The notes under the pieces: model-generated
Told to the model about the DNA's origin: nothing
The model's database searches: none
The model's input: the letters and a program-made list of their open reading frames with translations, nothing else
Translations under genes and position numbers: made by a program
Part shown: positions 1 through 5,990 of the stretch, in pieces
How positions within the stretch are numbered: position 1 is the stretch's first letter
Layout of the letters: each line of letters opens with the position of its first letter
DNA from: Gemmatimonadales bacterium UBA2975
GTDB taxonomy: Bacteria > Gemmatimonadota > Gemmatimonadetes > Longimicrobiales > Gaopeijiaceae
NCBI GenBank assembly: GCA_002348265.1
Contig: DEAT01000060.1
Coordinates: 1-13,481, forward strand
Reading direction: 5' to 3'
DNA length: 13,481 bases

Positions 1-850
1 TGTCAGATGAACTAGATGGTCTTGCGGCAGATTGATCAATCTTGCTGCCGTCACCAAGGTACACAGCTCGAGCCCCAACTTCTCCCACATAAAAAGACCC
101 TGGCTCCGCTGACGCATTGTTAAGATTCTCTTTGTTCTCAATATCTGACACAGGCACAGTGTCCTTTATGAAGGGCTCTACGGTGCTAGTCGGAGTCGGA
201 TCTCCCTCTATCGAACAAAGTATGCCCTCGAGTTCAGCGATTCGGGCGTTGAGGTCAGCGGCATCAGACTGCGCTAAGCTCAGCTGACGATATACGTGCA
301 GCGCTTGGTCCACGAAGCCTTGGGAAAAGTAGAGCTCGGCTAGGGTCCGAGTATAGATAGGCTCTGCGAGACTGGTGGGATGATCTTCATGTGACTTATC
401 CGAGAGCTTGGCTCCAGTAGCGACCGCCGAATCCTGAGGCTCGCACTCGCGGGGGCTCGCGACCCTGTCCGCGAGCACCGACTCATGATCAGTCTTAATG
501 ACACCGCGGTGAATCGACTGCACCCCGTCATCAGCAAGTTCACCTCGAATCCGATCAAGGATAGTTAGGGCTACAATGTTATCGGGATCTAAATCGAGAC
601 TTCGTCTTGCCGCAAACTCTGCCTCAGCCATCATACCTTGAGCAGAAAATACCTCCGCGGCGATGACATGGCCTGTCGCGAAATCAGGATTACGCGATAT
701 CCCATCTCTAAGCATCTCTATAGCTGTCCGGACATCTCCCTTCCTGGACAATGCGTCCGCCAGCGGAGCGAATGCTAGGCCCTCAGGATCACGTGAAGAC
801 CAGCGGAGTCCCTGTAGTTTCCGGATTTCTTGGTCTATGCTGTCGGACAC
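1..850 (-). CDS. TPR-repeat protein (partial, 3' end beyond left edge)
   Basis: An uninterrupted minus-strand frame runs from a TGA at 929-931 to the left edge. The only conventional start near its beginning is GTG at 848-850, preceded by GGAG with 5 nt spacing. This gives at least 283 residues. Helical repeats resembling tetratricopeptide repeats are visible at about residues 24-57 (AFAPLADALSRKGD...), 58-91 (HVIAAEVFSAQG...DLDPDN) and 164-208 (PIYTRTLAELYFSQGFVDQA...), with a polar linker at about 110-160. The visible tail (about 215-283) is Ser/Glu/Asp-rich and looks disordered. There is no signal peptide or membrane segment in the visible part, so a cytoplasmic scaffold or adaptor is likely. 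TPRs mediate protein-protein contacts; the partner is unknown. It is divergent from the PpiD-like gene. I am confident it is coding; its specific role cannot be told. Confidence 0.8.
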   Translation of the reverse strand, partial: MSDSIDQEIRKLQGLRWSSRDPEGLAFAPLADALSRKGDVRTAIEMLRDGISRNPDFATGHVIAAEVFSAQGMMAEAEFAARRSLDLDPDNIVALTILDRIRGELADDGVQSIHRGVIKTDHESVLADRVASPRECEPQDSAVATGAKLSDKSHEDHPTSLAEPIYTRTLAELYFSQGFVDQALHVYRQLSLAQSDAADLNARIAELEGILCSIEGDPTPTSTVEPFIKDTVPVSDIENKENLNNASAEPGSFYVGEVGARAVYLGDGSKIDQSAARPSSSSD

Positions 851-902
851 ACCGACTCCGTCTAGTAGAAGATAGAATGCTCTGACCCCCCAGTCCGATG
901 TG

Positions 903-932
903 AAGGTACGGATCGGTCGGAAATAGTGTCAA
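903..932 (-). promoter_or_regulatory. Candidate sigma70-type promoter for the TPR-protein gene
   Basis: On the minus strand a perfect TTGACA (932-927) is followed after 18 nt by TACCTT (908-903), a weak -10 match. The expected transcription start, near 896, lies about 45 nt upstream of the GTG start at 850. The -35 is strong and the -10 poor, so this is only a candidate. Confidence 0.3.
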
Positions 933-1053
933 CGAACCAAGCACCTTAAGCGCCTAATTCAATAGCCCTCTCCACAGCCAGAGAACACTGCCTCAGACTG
1001 ACAAAGAATGTTGCGTAGGCAGGCTCGCGAGGTCAGTTCAACAAAGATATACG

Positions 1054-1082
1054 TTGAGGGGTCGAACCTGACACGTTATCGT
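1054..1082 (+). promoter_or_regulatory. Candidate sigma70-type promoter for the PpiD/SurA-like gene
   Basis: TTGAGG (1054-1059) and TATCGT (1077-1082) are separated by exactly 17 nt. Each matches the consensus at four of six positions. Transcription would begin near 1089, ahead of the AGGAG at 1127-1131 and the ATG at 1142. This also argues against the upstream TTG at 1082 as the start codon, since it overlaps the -10 element. Confidence 0.35.
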
Positions 1083-1141
1083 TGTTGGCTCATTTTGAGG
1101 CACACTTTCACTTGTTTGTTGGTCGCAGGAGTCGACGTGCT

Positions 1142-2974
1142 ATGATGCGTCAAATGCGGGAAGCCACGAAGCCGATCATGTTCTTAGCAGCACTAGCATT
1201 TTTGGGTCTCATGGTGTTCGAGTGGGGCATGGACGCCTCTGGAATGAGTGGTGGTAGTGTAGGCGAAATCGGGTCGGTTAACGGCCAACCCGTGATGTAC
1301 GAAGCGTACATGGCCGCTTATCGGCAGCTTTACGATCAGGTTCAAAGAAACCAAGAAGAACTGATCAGCTCTCAACAGAATAAGGAAATTGAAGACGCGG
1401 CTTTCGACGAAATCGTGACGCAACTGCTCGTTCTGCAAGAGCTGCGCGAACGGGGTATCATGGTCACAGACCGTGAAGTGAGCGAAGCAGCGCAGTTCTC
1501 GCCTCCCGACTACCTCCAAGGGCAGTTCATAGATGATGCTGGGGGTCTCGACCTGCAGGCATACCATACTTTCCTGGCCACCCTCCCCCCAGAACAGCTG
1601 ATACTCTTGGAGGCGTACTACAGGGACGTGATCCCGCGAGGCAAGCTGCTTCGACAAGTATCTTCGGGAATCTACGTTTCTGATGCTGAGCTCTGGCAGG
1701 AGTTTCGTGATCAGGTCGAGCAAGTAGAAATTCGATATGTTCCGATGGATCCTTCAGTACGATACCAAGATGAGGCATTCAGTGTCTCGGACGCGGAAAT
1801 TGAAGATTACTACGGTTCGAATCAGGCAGAATTCGAAGTGCCTGCCCGCGCCTCTCTAAAGGCGGTCGTTTTAGACAAAACTCCGACGGCCACTGACACC
1901 GCCGCGGCCTACGCAGAAGCGCTAGAGTTAATGCAGGAGATCCGCCAGGGTGCGGATTTCGCCGAGATAGCTCAAGCTGAGTCTGCCGATCAGCCCACGG
2001 CATCTATCGGGGGCGACCTCGGAGTGTTCAGCCGAGGAAGGATGGTCCCCCAATTCGATTCAGTCGTCTTCGCTACAGCCCCCGGACAACTGGCGGGCCC
2101 TGTTCAGACGAGCTTCGGCCTTCACGTCATCGAAGTACAAGAGCGCTGGTCTCAGGATAGCGTTAAGGCACGTCACATTCTACTCCCAATCGCTCGAACA
2201 GATGAGAGCGAGATTCAGCTTCTCACACTCGCCGATTCACTTGAAGATCTCGGCGAAGAAATGGCCCTAGATCAAGCCGCTTCCTTGGCTGGCTTGACGT
2301 CCACCGAGTTGGACATCGCGCAGAACTTCCCGTTCCTTCCTGGAGCCGGCCAGGTTTCCGAGGGAGCGGATTGGGCATTTGAGGAAGCGTCCCCAGGTGA
2401 TGTTAGCCCAGTATTCGAAACGTCTACTGCATTCTATTCTCTTGAGTTGATCTCATCGGAACCGGAAGGGATCCTGCCGATTGAAGATGCCAAAGCAGCC
2501 ATTGAGTCTACCTTGCTGTTTGACGCAAAGATGAACCAGGCGCAGATGGACGCGCAGGAGCTAGTGGCCCTGGTTCGTGGGGGATCGGTGCTATCGAATG
2601 CCGCCGCCAACCTTGAACTCGACGTGCGGATGTCCGGTCCTTTCAGTCGGAGTGATTTCGTCGCTGGAATTGGCCGCCAAAATGCAGCGATCGGAGCAGC
2701 GTTCGGGCTAGGACTCGGAGAGGTTAGCGAGGTAGTGCCGACACCGGCTAACGTCTACGTAATTGAGGTTCTTACTCGCACGGACGCTGACTCGACAGCG
2801 TGGCTCGCTCAGCTCACGGAGCAGAGGCAGTCTGCGATCTCAATTAGACAGCAAGCTAGGCTTGGCGAGTGGATAGAAGCCCTACGTGCATCCGCAGACA
2901 TTCGTGACCGACGCGACGTGGTGCTCGCACCGGTCGACGAAGATGCGATCCCTCAAATGCCGATGCTCTTTTGA
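1142..2974 (+). CDS. Membrane-anchored PpiD/SurA-like peptidyl-prolyl cis-trans isomerase
   Basis: The protein has 610 residues, close to the usual PpiD length. Residues 1-9 are short and basic, followed by one membrane helix at about 10-28 (PIMFLAALAFLGLMVFEWG), giving an N-in anchor with a periplasmic body. A SurA_N/PpiD-type chaperone region spans about 40-205. A parvulin (rotamase) domain follows at about 235-335, with the signature GGDLGVFSRGRMVPQF (290-305) and TSFGLHVIEV (323-332). A second parvulin-like unit starts at VKARHILLP (341-349) but lacks a clear GG-LG-F signature. A third degenerate stretch lies near 505-545. In this family the role is folding or holding newly exported proteins, including outer-membrane proteins. 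I chose ATG 1142 because AGGAG (1127-1131) precedes it and the membrane anchor follows at once; an in-frame TTG at 1082 would add 20 implausible residues. ATG 1145 or 1154 remain possible. Confidence 0.88.
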   Translation: MMRQMREATKPIMFLAALAFLGLMVFEWGMDASGMSGGSVGEIGSVNGQPVMYEAYMAAYRQLYDQVQRNQEELISSQQNKEIEDAAFDEIVTQLLVLQELRERGIMVTDREVSEAAQFSPPDYLQGQFIDDAGGLDLQAYHTFLATLPPEQLILLEAYYRDVIPRGKLLRQVSSGIYVSDAELWQEFRDQVEQVEIRYVPMDPSVRYQDEAFSVSDAEIEDYYGSNQAEFEVPARASLKAVVLDKTPTATDTAAAYAEALELMQEIRQGADFAEIAQAESADQPTASIGGDLGVFSRGRMVPQFDSVVFATAPGQLAGPVQTSFGLHVIEVQERWSQDSVKARHILLPIARTDESEIQLLTLADSLEDLGEEMALDQAASLAGLTSTELDIAQNFPFLPGAGQVSEGADWAFEEASPGDVSPVFETSTAFYSLELISSEPEGILPIEDAKAAIESTLLFDAKMNQAQMDAQELVALVRGGSVLSNAAANLELDVRMSGPFSRSDFVAGIGRQNAAIGAAFGLGLGEVSEVVPTPANVYVIEVLTRTDADSTAWLAQLTEQRQSAISIRQQARLGEWIEALRASADIRDRRDVVLAPVDEDAIPQMPMLF

Positions 2975-3054
2975 ACGGAGGCTGACCAACCAGCTAGACG
3001 CGCACTCGCGCATGCTCTAGACGAAGATCAATCTCTGCGATGTTGACACTGTAT

Positions 3055-3336
3055 TCAGTCGTCAGAGACATCAACAGCGCTGTCACTTAGGCTGCGCGGC
3101 TCGCCTTCCTCAGATCCTTCATCCTCCGATGCCAATTTTGGAGGCGGACTTGAGTGATGGATCTGTCGATCCGGCACCTTGAGCTCGTGCTCGATCTCTC
3201 GAACCGAACTCTTAAACTCACGGATTCCTTTTCCGAGAGATGATCCGATTTCAGGCAGGCGCTTCGCGCCGAAAAGAAGAAGCACTATCAGGAAGATGAA
3301 AACCATCTCCCCCATACCAAATCCACCAAGACCCAT
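3055..3336 (-). CDS. tatA: Sec-independent (twin-arginine) translocase subunit TatA/E
   Basis: This 93-residue protein has the full TatA plan. There is a short N-terminus, the conserved polar Glu10 at the start of a single membrane helix (about 10-23), the FGAKRLPEIG hinge (22-31), an amphipathic helix (SSLGKGIREFKSSVREIEHEL, about 32-52) and a disordered acidic tail rich in Ser, Glu and Asp. TatA oligomerises with TatC to move folded twin-arginine substrates across the inner membrane. The FG hinge and short amphipathic helix fit TatA/E better than TatB. It is the last gene of the minus-strand run, 41 nt after the DUF4321 gene and converging on the PpiD-like gene. A GGGGGAG lies about 10 nt before the ATG. 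tatC is in the same cluster but about 5.6 kb away; no tatB is seen. Confidence 0.95.
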   Translation of the reverse strand: MGLGGFGMGEMVFIFLIVLLLFGAKRLPEIGSSLGKGIREFKSSVREIEHELKVPDRQIHHSSPPPKLASEDEGSEEGEPRSLSDSAVDVSDD

Positions 3337-3377
3337 TCTTCAAGCACTCCCCCGGGGCTTAACCCCGTCGATACTAG

Positions 3378-3668
3378 TCAAATCCAAGAACGAACCACCA
3401 TCGCAACTATAGCAACGCCTACTATTGTCAAGAAGTTCAATGTCAGAGTAAGGGGCCCCAGCACAATTGCGACAGCCACTAGGTCTACAGAAAGCGGACC
3501 GACCGATACATTCACCGAAGTCAGAAGGAAATCCCGGGGCGCTCCGTCAGGTAGGGAAAAATCCACCAGCTTCGTAAGTAGCCCACCCAAGCATAGCCCC
3601 AGTACCAGAGTAAATAGGAATCTCTTCCAGCCTCGGTTTCCCGGACCTTCTAGAAGACTACTAGACAC
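3378..3668 (-). CDS. DUF4321 family small membrane protein
   Basis: This 96-residue hydrophobic protein has membrane helices at about residues 17-35 (FLFTLVLGLCLGGLLTKLV) and 62-93 (AVAIVLGPLTLTLNFLTIVGVAIVAMV). Between them is an amphipathic stretch with the pattern RDFLLTSVNVSVGPLSVDL. This matches the DUF4321 pattern as I remember it: a first helix with GLLLGGLLGELL character, then F-L-SV-G-GP-T-DL and a second helix. Function is unknown. The start is GTG 3668, preceded by AGAGG at about 7 nt. An ATG at 3697-3699 lies 14 nt after the stop of the upstream polyprenyl synthase, in another frame, and is separated from this start by a 7-T run (3680-3686). Loss of one base from that run would fuse the frames and add an N-terminus beginning MRTKEKRGRG. 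The gene sits between the polyprenyl synthase gene and tatA. Confidence 0.8.
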   Translation of the reverse strand: MSSSLLEGPGNRGWKRFLFTLVLGLCLGGLLTKLVDFSLPDGAPRDFLLTSVNVSVGPLSVDLVAVAIVLGPLTLTLNFLTIVGVAIVAMVVRSWI

Positions 3669-3713
3669 ACCCCGACCTCTTTTTTTCTTTCGTTCGCATT
3701 GTCTTAGCCCGAA

Positions 3714-4709
3714 TCACTTGATCCGATCCACAGCGTAACTGACCGCATCGAAGAGTGAAGTCACCGCCGGACTGTCCGGAAGTGATTTGAGGTCTCCTCG
3801 AGCCCGAGCAGCATAACGTTCCGCTACCTCGCTGGCATAGTCTAATCCACCGTGCTCAGCTACGATATCGACGATTCGAGCTATCTCTTGATCCGTAGGA
3901 TCAATACGCGTGAAGAAGTCCCGAATCTCCTCATCCTCTTTCTTGGATACGCGCTCGAGTGCCGAGACAAGAGGAAGAGTGACCTTCCGCTCCCGGAGAT
4001 CATGCCCAGTCGGTTTCCCAGTCACGGCTTCCGTTCCCGTGTAGTCGAGCAGGTCGTCCGCGATCTGAAATGCCATCCCTAGATTATGCCCATAAGAAGC
4101 GAGGGCTCCCCGGTATTCAGGTGCACCGGAAATGGCTCCCATCTCGCAAGCTGCCGCCATCAATGACGCCGTCTTAGCCGCAATCAGCCGATAATAATCG
4201 TCTTCCGAAAAGTCCAGCGCATCGTATGAAGTTAGCTGTCGCATCTCCCCCACCGACATCTCATTCGCCGCTCTCGCCAGTACCGCGAGCGCCTCCAAAT
4301 TGCCGACCCTTGCCAGCTCGGAGACTCCCTTCGAGTAGAGGTAATCTCCCATGATTACTGACACCTGATGCGTCCATAGTGCATTCACCGTGGGGAGACC
4401 ACGCCGCAACACTGAATGATCTACTGCATCATCATGCACCAGTGTGGCTAGATGAACGAGTTCAACCACCGCAGCCAAAGTGAGTGCATCTTCACATTCC
4501 TTATCGGCGACTCGACTGCACAGTAGAAGCAACGTCGGTCGGAACAGTTTCCCTCGCATGAAAAGCAGATGCTCATTGACCTCTTCGACTCGGTCGAAAT
4601 CCGATAGTACAATCCTGCGGATCTCGTCACCAACACCCGCCACAAGTGAACTTACGGGAGCCTGAATCGCCGAGAGCTGCGGCGCGGGGTTGCCAACCAG
4701 TTTTGTCAT
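3714..4709 (-). CDS. Trans-long-chain polyprenyl diphosphate synthase (IspB/HepT type)
   Basis: The 331-residue length is normal for an all-trans prenyltransferase. It carries the first aspartate-rich motif DDAVD (93-97) followed by LRRG (101-104), the second motif DDLLD (218-222) with GKPTGHDLRERKVTLPL (231-247), and GKLFRP (53-58) where the family has GK-xRP. These bind Mg2+ and the allylic and homoallylic diphosphates for successive isopentenyl diphosphate condensations. The residue five before the first DD is Ala (LATLVHDD), as in octaprenyl-type enzymes. A small residue there permits long products, so quinone side-chain synthesis is likelier than geranyl or farnesyl diphosphate; exact chain length cannot be told. 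The enzyme is cytoplasmic or membrane-peripheral. ATG 4709 has no clear Shine-Dalgarno sequence. A 14-codon frame upstream ends in an ATGA overlap with it, so coupled translation is possible. Confidence 0.92.
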   Translation of the reverse strand: MTKLVGNPAPQLSAIQAPVSSLVAGVGDEIRRIVLSDFDRVEEVNEHLLFMRGKLFRPTLLLLCSRVADKECEDALTLAAVVELVHLATLVHDDAVDHSVLRRGLPTVNALWTHQVSVIMGDYLYSKGVSELARVGNLEALAVLARAANEMSVGEMRQLTSYDALDFSEDDYYRLIAAKTASLMAAACEMGAISGAPEYRGALASYGHNLGMAFQIADDLLDYTGTEAVTGKPTGHDLRERKVTLPLVSALERVSKKEDEEIRDFFTRIDPTDQEIARIVDIVAEHGGLDYASEVAERYAARARGDLKSLPDSPAVTSLFDAVSYAVDRIK

Positions 4710-4766
4710 TGCCTGTGATTTCTTTTGGACAGGATAGGGTAAGGATCCATCGCCCCGCTGTTCAGT

Positions 4767-4856
4767 CTAACTTCCCTTAGAGACACTCTTCACCTCTGCA
4801 AAGTTTCTGATGTAATCCGGAATCGCGGTCTTATTTAGCCGAATTTGACCAATCAT
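4767..4856 (-). CDS. Possible 29-codon small ORF upstream of the polyprenyl synthase
   Basis: In the 189-nt gap between ftcD and the polyprenyl synthase gene, ATG at 4854-4856 opens a 29-codon frame ending in TAG at 4767-4769. The peptide begins MIGQIRLNKTAIPDY and ends VKSVSKGS. Its composition is protein-like, mixed hydrophilic without a membrane segment. The purine run AAAGAGAG ends only 1 nt before the ATG, which is too close for an ideal Shine-Dalgarno site. I do not recognise the peptide. It could be a small protein, a leader peptide or chance. Confidence 0.22.
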   Translation of the reverse strand: MIGQIRLNKTAIPDYIRNFAEVKSVSKGS

Positions 4857-4898
4857 GCTCTCTTTCTGCGTGAGAGACTTGATCTTCTATATTGTTGT

Positions 4899-5843
4899 TT
4901 AGGAGCCCCCCCGGCGACCGTCTTTTCGCGCAGCGATGTGTCTTGCCAATCTTTCGGATAATCTTCTGGCATGCCCCGGATCGGGGAGCTTTAATCTGTC
5001 TTCGCAATTACGGAGCACAAGAGTATCCGGCAGCATACCGACGACTTCCGTCTCGGTGACCTGACCCCCAAGAGCACAAACCTCAAAGGCGATAGCGTCA
5101 AAAACATCTAACGGCGATGTTCTGAAAGGGTCCTCAAGATTCATAGATACTTGGATGCGTCCAGACACCTCAAGTACTAAGCCCAGAGCTCGTACACCAG
5201 CAAACCCCCCATCCCGTTCTCTAATCTTTGAAGCTATTGACCGTGCGTCCTGGAGTGTGATTCCCTCAGTAAAGATATTCCACGCCAATAGAACCTGTCG
5301 GGCTCCTACACAGGTGACCCCAGCAGTCGGATGCGCAGATGACCGGCCCGCCGTCTGGTCTGGCAACCGGTCCAGCGGCCAGCCCCCGGTGAGTTCTTCA
5401 AAGCCACCACGCCTCAAGGTTGCCAAATCAAGACCAGGAGGACTAGACGCGTAGCCGTAGTGATACACCGGAACACCTAGAGCACTTATCGCCTCCGCGA
5501 CTCGTCGAGCAGAATGGACCGCTTCAATCATCGACATGTCATTTAATGGCACGAACGGTAACACATCCAAGGCACCAATCCGCGGATGCACTCCCCTATG
5601 TTTTCGTAGGTCAACGTGCTCCCGAACAAAATCCGCTAAGGATACCGAAGCGTCTTCGACAGCGGTCGGAGGACCTATAAAAGTTATTACGGCACGATGG
5701 TGATCTGGGTCAGTGGACCAGTCCAAGACCTCCACGTCGTATCCACTTATCAGGGCGACCATGTCGCGGATCAACCCAAGGTCGCGACCTTCCGAGATAT
5801 TTGGTACAGCTTCGAGCACTGGCACACGTATATCAGACACCAT
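4899..5843 (-). CDS. ftcD: Glutamate formimidoyltransferase (formiminotransferase domain only)
   Basis: This 314-residue protein covers both sub-domains of the formiminotransferase. The N-terminal half has VPNISEGRD (13-21), DPDHHRAVITFIG (45-57) and KHRGVHPRIGALDVLPFVPL (81-100). His82 in that last motif corresponds to the catalytic His82 described for the mammalian enzyme. The C-terminal half has GVRALGLVLE and QVSMNLEDPFRTSPLDVF, the fold that binds the polyglutamylated folate. It transfers the formimino group between N-formimino-L-glutamate and tetrahydrofolate in the last step of histidine breakdown. The cyclodeaminase domain of the bifunctional animal protein is absent, as in many bacterial versions. 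No other histidine-degradation gene is visible. Gaps of 147 nt upstream and 189 nt downstream leave room for separate regulation. ATG 5843 is followed directly by GTG; AGGT lies 10 nt upstream. Cytoplasmic. Confidence 0.93.
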   Translation of the reverse strand: MVSDIRVPVLEAVPNISEGRDLGLIRDMVALISGYDVEVLDWSTDPDHHRAVITFIGPPTAVEDASVSLADFVREHVDLRKHRGVHPRIGALDVLPFVPLNDMSMIEAVHSARRVAEAISALGVPVYHYGYASSPPGLDLATLRRGGFEELTGGWPLDRLPDQTAGRSSAHPTAGVTCVGARQVLLAWNIFTEGITLQDARSIASKIRERDGGFAGVRALGLVLEVSGRIQVSMNLEDPFRTSPLDVFDAIAFEVCALGGQVTETEVVGMLPDTLVLRNCEDRLKLPDPGHARRLSERLARHIAARKDGRRGGS

Positions 5844-5990
5844 GGTTAAATCTACCTAACCAAAGGAAAGCGGAGTCATCGTGGTATAACGCCGCCACGC
5901 TTATCCGGACCAGAGTCACTGAACTGAACTTCCTATATCGGGATATGGACTTGGCTTAACCCGATGAATCTCATGCACCCAGTTGGATGG

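Noticed and set aside
340..875. Short frames at 340-558 (minus) and 663-875 (plus)
   Set aside because: Both overlap the longer TPR frame (1-850, minus), whose translation has clear repeats; these are shadows.
1082..1141. Upstream TTG start adding 20 residues to the PpiD-like protein
   Set aside because: It overlaps the candidate -10 element and has no Shine-Dalgarno site. ATG 1142 has AGGAG and leads straight into the membrane anchor.
1193..1723. 176-codon minus-strand frame inside the PpiD-like gene
   Set aside because: It is antisense to a clearly recognisable protein, shows no family features and has no ribosome-binding site; treated as a shadow frame.
2994..3020. Possible bidirectional terminator between the PpiD-like gene and tatA (CTAGA...GCGC-ACTC-GCGC...TCTAG)
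   Set aside because: The stem is interrupted by an asymmetric internal loop and no T-tract follows on either strand.
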